The notes under the pieces are model-generated. The model saw only the letters and a list, made by a program, of their open reading frames with translations, was not told where the DNA came from and did no database searches. Below are positions 46,587 through 59,225 of a DNA stretch of 64,000 nt, piece after piece (position 1 is the first letter of the stretch; the number at the start of each line of letters is the position of its first letter). This DNA is from Echinococcus granulosus. Its lineage: Eukaryota; Platyhelminthes; Cestoda; Cyclophyllidea; Taeniidae. The stretch is from assembly GCF_000524195.1 (NCBI RefSeq), contig NW_020170393.1:896605-960604 (forward strand). The letters are read 5' to 3'. The position numbers and the translations under genes were made by a program.

Positions 46587-47649
46587 TACAATACTCTTCG
46601 AGCTTTACTGTTGGAATTTGGCGTATACAATGCCTAGTCGATTGGTTGGGTGACTAAATGCTGGATGTCGGTTCGTCCTTCTGATGTTTTGTTACCATTC
46701 TTTACACTTAGCACATCTTCGGTCTCATTGAATGCCTCTTTTTTAGATAGACAATTCGTTCGGCTATGTTTCTGGCTTTGTTTTATTAGGATGCATTGGG
46801 TCTGTAGCTGCTTATTTCTGATATTTGTTATGTTTTTGACCAGTATCGCTTGCGTTTGCTCGTGGTTCTCGTCTTGTGTTGATTCTAGTAAATAATTGAG
46901 ATGACCAATGTTGTCAACGGTATAAGGAGTTACGTTTCTTCGAAAAATCGACCCCTCTTTTGGGTCGTCGATGTCTGGCTATCACTTAACCACGTAGAGG
47001 CTATGGAGTACTTTTTTTCCATTATTTCATGATGAAGTATTGGTGACGCTTTAGGCTGTTTGATATGGAAATAAACGTTAGTACCTGATGACAATGCGGT
47101 GTATGTGAGATCTTGTCTCGCAAATTATTGTAAGGAAAGGTGTGATTTGCCTCCCGACCGGTTTTTATTCCAAACTTGCGTTGTGAAGACGAGTCATCGA
47201 ACATCATTTAGATGTAGGTTTGGAGTGGGCTCCTACGCGTCAACCTTATTAATGTGACTTGGCTGACTACCCATCACTTATCTGTGCCTGACTACGTTAC
47301 TGGCAGTCTAACCTATCATATACATTTTGAGCGCGAGGAAGTGGCTTGTAGGAATATCGCATTTAGTCACTGAAAAAGAAAACCATTGGTTTACGAAAGA
47401 AATCTAGGTGAAACTGAGTTTGCAGGAAATTCCAGGTAAATTGTTATAGGGCTGAACACTTTTGAGAAGGTAATTATCGCTTAGCGCTCATCGTCTTGAC
47501 GTAGTTTAGAACCTATCTGACATTGTGCAGCGAAAGCCCACTTGATCGCTGCGGGTGTCGTGTAAGAGAATTCCTAGACACAAGTTTTGAAAATGAATGG
47601 GAGAAGTTGATTTAACGAAACAGCTTACATTCATTCCCTTCTGGTGATG

Positions 47650-47745
47650 GGCTTTGCATTGTTCGAAGCTGAATGCATCAAGTTCAGCAGGACTCCATCC
47701 TTGGTAAGGAAGAAAAGGAAAGGGGATTGAGATCGGTGTACTAAG
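47650..47745 (-). other. Candidate isolated coding exon, unidentified
   Basis: A minus-strand open segment reads GWSPAELDAFSFEQCKAHHQ and is framed by a plausible acceptor (CTTACCAAG) and donor (GAAT|GTAAGC). I could not find partner exons or name a family. It may be a real exon of an unseen gene, a gene fragment or chance. Confidence 0.2.
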
Positions 47746-48149
47746 AACAGCCTTCATTAATGTTGAAGGCGAATTATGCAACAATTCGCTTCCGCCTACA
47801 TCAAACGGGGAAGCTGTAGTGGAAGCTGCTGAGGTAATGGGTACCAGAGGTCATGCACCAAAAGGCGGCGATAAGCAGTACAAACGTGCTGTTTCTAGGG
47901 CGTTTACCGCCCAATTAACCTGTGATAATAAATGACTTTTGGGCTTTAGTACATGTATTGTGAGCGAACTTTTGTTCATGGCCAAACGACTCACTAAGAA
48001 GGCATCACTTCATTCCCGGAAAGCCATACATGTCTAGGGCGTTGCAGACTGCAAGTACGATTGTTCACCATGAGCCGTTTACGTGCTGGAGGGTAAGCAA
48101 CAATTACAGATGAGATTATCTACGCCACCCAGAGGTTTGTTAGGGAAAT

Positions 48150-48450
48150 TGCTTTAGAAATGGTCATGATTATTCAATCCATCATGCTTACTTGCCAGCG
48201 TAGAACTTGCCCAGAGGAGAATTGGCACTCCTGCACGGGATGGCAGCTACAGCCGCATCCTTCATATTCACCCAATCTTTCTCCAACTGACAATTTCTAC
48301 CTTGACATGTTAATGGCTGGAGAACTGCATGATCGCATGCGAAATAGACTGGACACTTGGGAAATGCGAGTGACGTAGAAGAAAGATGAAGTGGCCAGAA
48401 CATGGTTCCATTGCTTCGAGAGATAAAGCGAAATCCGCTGTTCCTTACAG
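48150..48450 (+). mobile_element. Degenerate mariner-like transposase remnant
   Basis: An open stretch reads GWQLQPHPSYSPNLSPTDNF, matching the mariner motif around the third catalytic aspartate (PHPPYSPDLAPxD). The frame continues to a stop just after TWEMRVT near 48378. The N-terminal two thirds of a transposase are not recognisable. A related, more damaged copy lies at about 39.55-39.97 kb. Confidence 0.6.
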
Positions 48451-50228
48451 AACAATGGAGTAAAATAAAGTGCAGTCACTTGGTTAATGGAGAAATATGA
48501 GATTTTTTAGCAGTTGAACGGGTTCTTCCCTCCACACCTTAGCCTTGTTCCTACGTCCTGCACTTTAGTCAGTTTCCGTTGGCTGCAACTCTTGGGTCTG
48601 GTTCCAGTGTGAACTACTGGCTTGCACAAGGCAACTCTCCCCCTCTTCCCTGTTATAGCCTGCCGAAAATAGCTGTCGGGATAAAAAATTATTTGAAATG
48701 TTTAAAAGGCCCTGAAAGTTACAAAGTGGTAGACTATCATGTGAAACGCTGCAAGAGATAGATAGGGAAAGAGTAGTGAACAATGGCGAGCTCATACATC
48801 ACCCGCACCTTATCCTGACGTCAGTTTGTCATGTGTGTGACCACCCACACAGCGTCATTTCTGCATTGACAGTGACAACATCAAGTGGCTCCGGTACTCC
48901 CTGGCGCGTTTGCTTCACTCCTCTGGGCATTGTTTTTTTTTTTCAATTGTCTTGCCCTTCTAGTCTTCCATTCATGTTTTTCCACTCCCAGATGTAAGTC
49001 AGCCCCCTCGGTTGAAAGTGAAAGACAGAAGAATTAGCGTCTCAAGGCATAATTAAATCAAATAATCCCCTTCTCGAAACACTGAAAGGTCCACACCCAT
49101 TGAGGCGCTTACAATGTTTACTACTATGATCAAGGGTAATAGGAGTGGATGCAGTAAACACCGATTTTGGAACTACGGAACTGCCTAACTTCCCTTGCTA
49201 AAAGCCATCAAAGTCAATCATAAAGCTGTTTTACATAAGAAGATAATTCTGAGGGGAAAGCTTGATCAGGTTCACATATTGCTCGACTAATATAATGAAT
49301 TACTAGATGAATAGGAAGTCAACCGCGGCGTTCTTCTCTTTCTCTCACGGAAGCGATCCCGAGAATGTGATTTCCCTTTCCTTAGAAGAACACAGAGGAG
49401 TTTGAACTTGATAAAGAAAATCGAAGGAAATTAGATGTTTGGTACGTAAATTTATTCCTACAAACGGGAACAAAACGGTGCTCAAGTGTTTGTCAAGCGG
49501 CGTTGACAACCGCCTAAATACGGAGTTCAAGTGATGTTGCCTTGAGTTACTAATCACCGACGCCCTACTAACGGAGTAGTGCCGCCAGGCTCTTGAGTCC
49601 CTTCACCTCCGCTGCTTGAGGTGATGGATGAGTGAATTTGGGAGCTGCAGTGCTAATGAGCGGCTGACCACAGACCCCATGCGACAGTCGCTGGGGTCAC
49701 AAGAGAACACTTTGTATCTTCCTCTCGGCAGTACGTTTTATTGGAAAGGTTTTTGCTCATGTTTGTCTTCGTGATCAGGGAGTAGTAGTAACCGTGACAA
49801 TAAATGTTTACACAGGTAATCCTGTGAGAGAGCAATAATGTCACACCTGTCACAGGTTAAAAACAAATGGTAAGCAGATGCGATTTATGCCAACAGTATG
49901 AGATACTCGAGTGAATGGAGTGTTACGGTACCTCAGGCTGACACACCCCATGGTTTGAATATGATTAATTGTTTGCCAGTAAAAGACTTCGAATACTGGA
50001 ACATATAGCCTGATTTATTTTACTTGCAAAACTTTTCCAGCACTGGTTGATAAATTACATTTTAGTAGAACATTTGTGCAATTTAAAATGAGAATGAGTT
50101 GAAGAAACAGAGGAGTTAGTAAAAACGGTAACTAGAGCCTACACAAAACTCATTTTTAGAAGTGCGCTTAACCTTTGAGTTGCATGGGCAGATTAGAAGG
50201 TTACTTGGCAACAAATGGTGATCCAGAA

Positions 50229-50400
50229 TGCACCTATAATGCATTAATTATTTGTTTAACTCTCAATTTTGGTAATGGGCCACTTAAGTGCTCCACCATT
50301 GTACCTCCATAAGGCGGCTTGGCTTCCGAGCCATCTCATTAGCTCCCAAGCCCGAGTGCTGTGTCTTCTCTCATCCTCAGGGAAGTCTTGGGGAGCTACA
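50229..50400 (+). mobile_element. Solo LTR of the TRIM-like family
   Basis: This forward terminal repeat has TTTGTTTAACTCTCAATTTT near its start and GGGAAGTCTTGGGGAGCTACA-type family ending at 50400. No interior follows: the next bases GCATCATCC are unrelated to TTGGTGGCAG. The 5' border is uncertain by about 15 bp. Confidence 0.7.
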
Positions 50401-51609
50401 GCATCATCCTTAAAATTCAACAACCTCTCCACCGTAATACACGACAAAATCACCTCGACGCATGGTTTTACTGAAGGGCTCAAGCGTTGAAATGCTTCAG
50501 TTTGGAAAAGTACTGCCTAGCTAGTAAGAAATAAGAATGAATTTAGTCATACCTACGTCCTCACGCAAAGACAATAAATTGTGCGTTACTTTTCCCCTCC
50601 AAGGGGAAAAGTGGAAGTAATAACTCGACTGCTTATATTTTCTCCGAGTGAATAATTTATAACGAGAAATGAGGGGATGTTTACGAGGAGTGGGAAGAAA
50701 TGGTAGATGCTCCATCCTCCCGCTAAGGGAACCTATTTTGTTCCCTGTAAAATACTGCACCACAAACATGACTTTATTGCGACCTCAGTTACCCCCAATT
50801 AGTGGTTTCTCAAGGGAAACTAATTAATAATCACGATCACTGATGGTGATGAAGTTGTTGATCTTTCCCGCATCCATTTTTTGGATACAAGACTTAATAA
50901 ACTCCCTCATCGAATGCACGTTATCGTAAACATGAACGGAGTAAATAACTAAGCAGGACCCTAATCGTGGATGAAAGTGTATTTGGCCAACGCCAGAAGT
51001 ACAAATCACTCCGTCCGAATGCTATGCTTTCTGCTTGAACTTCACGATATAATAATGTTCTGTCTATTTGAAGGTATTATCACACATCGCTGGTCACGGC
51101 CTAGGTTCATGTCATAGCATGTGACTGGAAGGGTTGCCGATTCCTAATAGATGGTCTCACCTATGTGCATCCAGAACGGTCTTACTATCAACTAAAATTG
51201 ATAGACTTTAAAAGAGCATAAGGTTTTACCAGGCCATAACAATCATGACTTGCTAACCACACAAAGTAGATGATCCATCATCGCCATCTAGCGGCATGAG
51301 CTAATTGAGATGGATCCGACATGAGTACCTTTTCACTTTTACCAATAAGCGTAGTCCTGCGTGAGACTTCTTACTGGTCCAGTAGAGTTGAGTGCCTGGA
51401 TCAATGTGAGGTTAGGTTTAAACCAGATAATTTGTTAGAAGGATAAGTCCAATGCTGCGCATATACTTCTATCAGAATCGGTTTCATGCGAAGGCGGAGA
51501 TTTTAACAAACAAACGCGGTGACGCCTAAGGTGCATTGTAAGGGACAAGCATCTTAACTATTATGAAGTGTTGGAATTCACTGTTATTTAATAATTGCTA
51601 AATTAGTTT

Positions 51610-52629
51610 CTTAGCTCCCCGAGACTTTTTGAGGACACAATATGATATAACAGTGGGGCAGACCATGCATTGTCGACATACGGTAGGGCTTGAGGCTAGT
51701 GGCATGGCCCAAAGGCCACGTCACCCAGCGGAAGTACAAATGCTGAGGCTTAAGTGCCCGCAAGACACAGACGTGGAATTCAACAACCACCAAACGTAAC
51801 ACACTCCGCCTCTCCTATTTTGAACGTCGCCACCGTGCTCCTCTTGGTCAACCTCCCACCTTAACCAACCGTATTATTATCATTTTTCCATGTAAATGAG
51901 AAGATACTTAATCGAAACGTCATTGATCCGTCCGGGCTACATCGATGGATCCTGAAGTTCGTCCCGTATGGGAACCGGATTAGGGCAGGAGGAAATGTGG
52001 TTGCCATCACGTGTACCCGTGGCTAGTCGTAAGAATACTGACCTGAATGCAGAGCTAAATAACAAAGGACGGGATTAAACACACGGTTTCGCCTCCACTC
52101 CTCCTTGCCACTTTATACTCACCTTAGTGCTGTCCAGTCATACCTGTCTACCTGGGTTCTATTCAGCTAGTAGGAAATTGGTGGAGGTATCGCCAGTTCA
52201 CACAGTTAATATCTTCATGCAGGAACCTCTGTGAGCTCCATGGCGAAACATTTCCAGATGGTTCACAACCATGGGTAGTGTCATTTTATTTGTTAATAGC
52301 TATCACACAGACCATAGTACTGTGGTAGTTGCCAAAAGTAGACGTTATTTTCAGCCCTCGTGTTGGGGGACATCATAGATCCTCCTATCACCCAGCAGTA
52401 TAAATCAGGCTAGCTTTCCTTTAGGAATGGGTTTGCTTTCCTTTGTCATCAATATAGCGCCCCGAGACTTGCCTGAAGACGAACGAACACACGATACTCC
52501 AGCAGAATATATCTAGTCAAGAAGCAGTAGGGCTTGGGACTAATGGCACCCAGCGAAGGTGTAGTGGTGGAGCACCCAAGCGGTCTCCTTACCAAAACCG
52601 CGAGTTAAACAAACAACCAATGTGTTACA
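51610..52629 (-). mobile_element. TRIM-like element, complete LTR-interior-LTR copy
   Basis: On the plus strand the first repeat (51610 to about 51815) starts CTTAGCTCCCCGAGAC. The interior follows with CTCCTCTTGGTCAACCTCCC and TACCTGTCTACCTGGGTTC, ending at the primer-site-like GGTTTGCTTTCCTTTGTC. The second repeat (about 52449-52629) ends GTTAAACAAACAACCAATG then TGTTACA. Total length is about 1.02 kb, with no coding capacity. Confidence 0.8.
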
Positions 52630-53519
52630 TTAGATCCGCTTTTGTTGACAAGAGGCTAACCAGTTGAATAGTGTATACAATTCAATGATTGGCAGAAAGG
52701 CACCCTTAGATTTAGATGACATGATGGCCAATTCCCCCTGCTGTAATCGTCTTAATGTTGTATCCGTTGAACTCACTCCATCAAGCAGAATTATTTATCC
52801 GCTGGTTTTATATGGGAAAAGCTAAACTCTTATATGAAGCAAAAGACCTCGCTACTCTCGCTTTCACAAATATTTGACGCAAAATTTAGATAAATCAGGA
52901 TTTACTAGCTCTGCTTGTGTGACCACCGTAGCGCATGATTTCCCCTTTTACAAGGAAAATTGTTTCCACTAGGTGGTCGTCTCTGCGATAAAATGTTGTG
53001 GGTGAAGTCGGAAATACGACATTCACTCCCGGTAACATTCAGTTGGCTCGCAGGAGGCCCTACCTACCCACAATAGCAAGTATGACGCAGGTGTACAGGC
53101 GGCAAATTCTTCTATGGAAATAAGGAACTCAGCTAGTTACGAACATTTCCGATTACAGAGAGTTAGCCCACTCTGGATGTCAAATTAGAATTTCCGTCTT
53201 TGACCAATGCGAAAGGATCGCGAAAGTGCTGTGGGAGGGAGGACTGAAATTATCTTGTTAACATTATTACGAGTGCTAAAACTTGGGAATATTATTTTAC
53301 TCCACATTCAAAACTTCCATTAAAGTAGTAAAGGTGTATGGATTTACCAACGATAGCAAAGGGACTCAAGTTGCCTAAGGATGGTCCACTCATAATGAAA
53401 AATTCTCGGCTGAAATTTCTCAAATGTTAGAGTTAAACGTAGAGGCCCTATTTTCACCCCCTTAAACTTGTTTTTGACCTGTATAAAATAGAAATTTTTA
53501 ATGCCACCTGATTATTTTC

Positions 53520-54580
53520 TGTAGTACACTAGTTGTTTGTTTGACCCTCTATATTAAGTGGTGAGCCACCTAGGGTCTCTGCCACTGTAACCTCTCTAAG
53601 CAGCCTGGCCTGCAAGCCATACCAGTAGCCTTAAGCCCTTCTCTATGCCGATAATACATTGCCTGTTTAAGTATTGTGGCTTCTTTTGTCTTCAGAGAAA
53701 GCTTGGATCGCTACATTGGTGGCAATGAAAAGCGAACCCGATCCAAAAGGACAAATGCCCTGATTTCCATTGCTGAATGATGAACCGTAGCATGGCAGAA
53801 GCAGCGCACTTTGCTGTGGATGGGAGAACCGGTAACGACCCATAATAGAAGGGCTGAAAATGATGTCCTATGTTCTGCAGGAATAACATTAACAACTGAG
53901 GCAACACTACCTGTGGTTGTGAACCATCCGGAAAAGTTCGTTACGGAGCAGTCTGCGGTACCTGTAAGCTGACATCGATTAAGTGAACTTGCGATGCCTC
54001 CTCCACCTCTCCACTAACTGGATAGGAAGCAGATAGATATGGCTAGGCAGCTCGGAGGTGAGAACAGAGTGGTAGGAAGGAATAGACACCAGACCCTACC
54101 CCCAAGAAACTATGTTCAGTGTCATCCTTTGTTACTTGACTGTTTCTAGCCCAGCATCCCTCATAGGCACGCGTTAAGGTCAGCACATTCCGCCTTCTCT
54201 AAATGAACTTTCCAAATGGGACAGAACTCCAGACCTAGTGGAGTAGCCTAAACGGAATAACGACGTTTCAGCCAAGTATCACCTCAGTTACATGAAGAAT
54301 TCAACGACTGGTGCGGTTGGTTAGCAAGTATTTTCCTTACAGCACCGATTACGTTGTGATGGCTGATGCGGGAGGTTGATTAAGGGGAGCATTAGGGCTG
54401 ACGCTCACAACAGGGGAGGAGGTCCAACTAAAACCTTCTTTATTTAACTCTCAGTTTTAGTAAAAGTCCACTTAGGAGCTAGGCCATTGTACCTATGCAA
54501 GGTGGACTCGCCTCCAGGTCATGGCAGTAGTCGCAAGACCTACTCTCTCTTCGTCTTCGGGGAAGTCTGAAGGCACCATA
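53520..54580 (+). mobile_element. TRIM-like element, complete copy
   Basis: The left repeat starts TGTAGTACACTAGTTG at 53520 and ends GATCGCTACA. The interior starts TTGGTGGCAATGAAAAGCG and contains AAAGTTCGTTACGGAGC, AGATATGGCTAGGCAGC and ATGGCTGATGCGGGAGG. The purine stretch CAGGGGAGGAGG lies near 54410, and the right repeat (about 54440-54580) is diverged at its end. Total length is about 1.06 kb. Confidence 0.78.
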
Positions 54581-55339
54581 CCAAATCACTATAAGGGAAA
54601 CAACTTTTAAAAGCTTTGAGTTAGGTCCTCAAGTTTTGCTTAAAATTTTTTATCAACGTTTAATAAATAAAACTTCTGACTTTAAGCTTTGACAGAATGA
54701 AATCACATTCCTTTAATTTTTTACGCAGCCACTGCGAGGCTCTAACCATCACATCTACCCACCTGGTATTCCTGTATTCATAAACATAAATAAATGGTGG
54801 TGATAACTTATTGAGCTCTCGTGAATTTGGGTAGGCAAGAACAATTACTGAAAATGGTCAGAAAGCTATTTCCAAAAGCTTACAGGTGGTAGGAAAATTC
54901 ACCATTTGCTTAAGGGGGCATTATCATCGGAAAATCCGTAATCGTGAAGTGAGGAATGAGCCTGTCACCTATTAAAGCTCGATTAATCCTCGAAATGTTT
55001 GTCAACGTTATAAACACGATCACTGTCACCGCTGGACTTAAGCAGTTTGATCATTTAACCGGCGTGTCTAAAATTTGACGCGTTATCATACAAGGGTTTC
55101 GCAATGACATTAATTTCACGGAAAGTCAGACTCCTCGGTATCCTGGGCGTAGATCACTACGGTAGGGGCATGGATTTATGCTTGTATTTTTTCAACCCCT
55201 TTATGGGTTAAGAAAATAAGCAATTTCCGGGTTCCCATAACTTAAAATGTGTTCAGTGATAATTTGGACACTGAATAAGTGTTAGTTCTATGCACTAAAC
55301 CCAAAGATGCGTATTAGAGGCTTGCCTGTTGCCTGGAAT

Positions 55340-55570
55340 AGTAAAAAGGAATACCGATTACATTACTTTGTTTTTAAGCTGTAGGTCTGGAGCGCAAGAC
55401 TACATGTCTGGTCTAGTGTGTTCTTTAGCACCTGAGACGCGGTTCCCCTACCATCGACACTGCTGCAATTCTTCTGGCGACTAAGACCATCAGCATCACC
55501 ATGACCACCACCATCTCTGGCGAACTTGGACAACTCGATGGCTACGGCCGCGTGTCTAAAATACGGACAA
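55340..55570 (-). pseudogene. Possible duplicated UPF3-last-exon-like segment
   Basis: A minus-strand open segment follows an acceptor-like TATTTTAG and starts ACACGCGGC, the same nine bases that open the UPF3 last exon (61649). It reads HAAVAIELSKFARDGGG and later GLSRQKNCSSVDGRG, against HAATVSESPSGDGGS and SGSGPKNRSGSQRGG in UPF3. The similarity is short and low-complexity, and no partner exons were found, so this is weak. Confidence 0.25.
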
Positions 55571-56087
55571 AGTAATGTATGGATATTGGGCAAAACAATA
55601 AAATTCGTCCCAACTACGCAGATGAATACGTGAGCTACTTCAACACTGGTAGGCATTATAGCGCCTTCAGCGGCAACTCGAGCTCTAACCACACGCCTAT
55701 CTTACACCCTTAAATCAGGATACATCAATCCTAGCGTCCCTTCATGGAAGCCTAAATAAAGCATGTTACTTCCTTTTAAGACTTCAATTGTTACAGAAAG
55801 TGATTACACTGTGAACGTGGACAAATAGGCCATGGGAAAAGAAACGCAGAAGGCTGAGGCGCAGTACAACACCGAGTACTTACTTTGTACGGAAATATCA
55901 GATGACTAAAATGTACTCGAGTGTTCCAATTTATTTCAATACAAAAAGATCCTTTAAGAGACTAACGTAAGTTCCAGCCAATTTTGTGTTTTTCATTTAA
56001 AAATTATACAAGTTCTGCTTAACATTTTCCAAAAAACATCAACAGTGTACGCAGACAAATATTTAAAAAAGACAAATGCGCAAAAAT

Positions 56088-57119
56088 TGCAGCACCTTAG
56101 ACCAAAGAGGACAGAATATTCGGGCAGAATATGTGTCCTCGATGTCCGGAAGCGCTTGGGTGGCGACCGGCATGACCTGGAGGTCAGCCCACCCTGCACA
56201 AGTACAGTAGCGAACCCGGTTATCAAAACCGAAAGTTCAACAAGCGTCGTCTCCGGCTCTCTCCTTGGTCACCCACCCGAGTCAGCCATCATAAGGTGGT
56301 CGGTAATGAAAGCATAAACATCCAGCCAACCGCACCAGTCATCGAATTTCCATACAACTAAAAAGACATCTCACTGCAACGTTATTGATTCTTCTTGGCG
56401 ATTCCACAGACTCTTGATTTTTGTCCCTTATGGGAACTGGATTTGCTGGCGGGAATTGTTCTGGCCATCACGTACGTTCGTCCCTAGTAGCAAGACCATT
56501 TGCTTAAAAGCAGAGTAATTTAATAAAGGACGGTATTTGAAATACTTTTATGAGAAGAGGGTTTTTCATCTGTTCCTTCTCAATTCACTGCTGCCCAACC
56601 ATATCTATCGCAGTTCTACCCAGCCGGTAGAGAGGTGGAGGATGTACGGCGTGTTCTATTAGCTGATATTTTCATACAAACACCGTAAGCATCTCCGTAA
56701 TGAACTTTTCTAGATGGTCAGTGGCTAAAAGCTTTCCTTTAGACCACGAGACTGAGGTAGTTCCTGTGGGTAGACGTCATTTTCAGTCCTTCTGTTTGAG
56801 GTCGTCGCAGATTCTCCCATCCGCGGCATACGCACTTCTTCCCCCAACGCTAAGTTTGATCATCCAGCAGTAAACATCGGAGCAGTTGTCCTTTAAGGTC
56901 ATATACGCTCCTCGCCGCCATCAATATAGAGCTTTGGGTCTTTCCTAAATACGAAACAAAGCACAATACTCAGGGTGAATATGTATTGTTGACTTGTGGA
57001 AGGTCTTGGGACTACTGGCATGGCCCAGAAACCAGACCACCCGGAGGAGGTACAATAGCGGAGTCCCTATGTGGCTCGTTACCTAAACTGCGAGTTAACC
57101 AGACAATCAAAGTATTGCA
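56088..57119 (-). mobile_element. TRIM-like element, complete copy
   Basis: The first repeat (56088 to about 56290) starts TGCAGCACCTTAGAC. The interior carries TCTCCTTGGTCACCCACCCG, CCATATCTATCGCAG and TTGAGGTCGTCGCAG, then a primer-site-like end near TCGCCGCCATCAA. The second repeat (about 56932-57119) ends GACAATCAAAGTATTGCA. Total length is about 1.03 kb. No target duplication is clear. Confidence 0.78.
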
Positions 57120-59225
57120 TGGTCATTGCAACTAATTAAAAAGTACAATCTCCCATTAAAAATGAATGCTAACTTACCTTGAAAAATACTGGGGCAAAAT
57201 GCCGCCTCTTCTATGGCTTCTGCTAAAACCAGGTTTCGTGCACTACTCCGACGCTTCCTAGAGTGCCCATCTGATACGGCCAATTGACGGGCTGAAACTT
57301 TCTCTTGGCATCTACATCCCAGATCTCCTGGACAGTTTGGCCACTGAGGGGGCATCTGAATGACTGTAAGTCCGAATAATATACAAAAAAGGTTGATTTT
57401 GATTGTCTGTTAAATCACGCAAGTCTTTTCAACTTCCATCAAGAGTCATTTAATAAGTTGGTGACGTGGAAATGCAATGTATGGTCTTTCGGCCTTCTTT
57501 TTGTGTAGAACGCGATAAATTTACCCCAGCGGCATCTCACATAGTCCTCCTTTCTTAAACTTGCCTCAATTCAACTAATATTAGGGATTCCTGAGTACCC
57601 CATGACCTCCTGGATGGGATGTGCTGTTTCATCTTGAGCTCAGATTTACCACCAAAGAATGTGGCTTAAAACTGGTGAAGGTTAATAGCATCGGGTTGCA
57701 GTCCATTTGCATGAGAATGAAAAAGATGGGAGAGCTTCGAGGCGTGATGAAATACCGAGCAATCCTTTTACCTAAAACTGCTAAAGGGCTCTAGTTTTTC
57801 CGGCAAGAAAAACAACCTTTTTAATTCACTCCATGTTGAACTTAATATGCTTGGAAAATCCAAAGTATGAATGGGCTGCTAACCCGCTACGCAAAACAGT
57901 GAAGGGACTGCTAATCCCGGTGGTCGAGTTTTCACACCTTCGGGGAGTAGGTCTCGAGTCCAACGCCCAAGAACTAAGGGATTTCCTAGAATTTTCTTTA
58001 CTGCTCTTTATCAGAAGAAGTTTGTAAAAAAATATTATGCAAGAATTGTATTCGTTGAAAGGTGAATGTAAAAACCGCTTCTACGACAATCCTTCATTCA
58101 GTTAATGCTTTGAGACGAAATATTCGAAACCCTCAAAACCATGCATTGGACATGAGAGGCTCTAGGGCAGGCCTTCGTCCTCCTCCTCCGCTTTCTTCAA
58201 TGTCCTGACTACTCACAGTTTCAGGATCATTGGTGATGACCTCAACCGTGTACGTCTTTTTTGTTTTTGCTTTAACTTACCAGTGATTGCGCTGCAAGAG
58301 TGACGGAAGAGATGCACAGGAATTGTTAACGTACTCAGTGTTACTGAAAAAGTGGAATTTGACTGCACACATAAGTCCTATTTTTTTTCGTCGATTGGCA
58401 GATTTCTTAGACATTCCAGATTGTCTCCCATTCCTTTCAGGTGTAGACAAATTCCAACCTGGTCACATCAAGGCGTCTCTCCTTCGGAAGTACCACAAGC
58501 CGCACTCGATCCTTGGGTCAGTTCGGGATCTTGCAAAGTCACCCTCCTGTGGCGATTCTTTAAGTAATCTATGAGCTCCGGAAGACGTCATTTTATTGCA
58601 ACTGAAACTAAGGATGTTATCATTAGGCGTGTAACGATCCACTTTGTGACTGTCTGGTACTTCGTTAATATATGTATCGTTCTAATGGGAATTAGGTAAA
58701 AAAACCCGAAGAGCTTTGGTTTCCATTCCCATATATGCTGAGAAATGTAAATAATTGAATCACAAGCTGGAGAGAAGGGTATGAACTCGCTGCGATGTAT
58801 GTAAGGTGGGCTTGGAGTCGCCGCCGAAACGGGTGTCATCGTCCCACCGACCGCGTCTGTCGGGTGGGAAAGACGCCGTCGTCTTCATAGGTTGCAGGTT
58901 AGCGGTTTGCTTGAAAGAGCCTTCTGGTGCCAACTTTTCCGAGTTGCCGTCGTTGCTAGATCCTTCTTCACCAGTATACTTCCAAGACTTTGTGTTATGG
59001 AGTGATGGGATTGGTGAGAAGTCATTTCACCGACTCAACTTTGTTACTTCGGAATGATGCCTTTTTTAATGCATTGAAGGAGTCTTTGCGATGACTTTTC
59101 GACTTTTAATGAGTCGCTAAATGCAAAGCGATGCATTAGCCTTTTCGGCCTTGCGTTGATGTGCCTTTAGCATTAGCATTTCACAATACATATTTTTATT
59201 TGCTACACACACCCCTCTGCAATAT

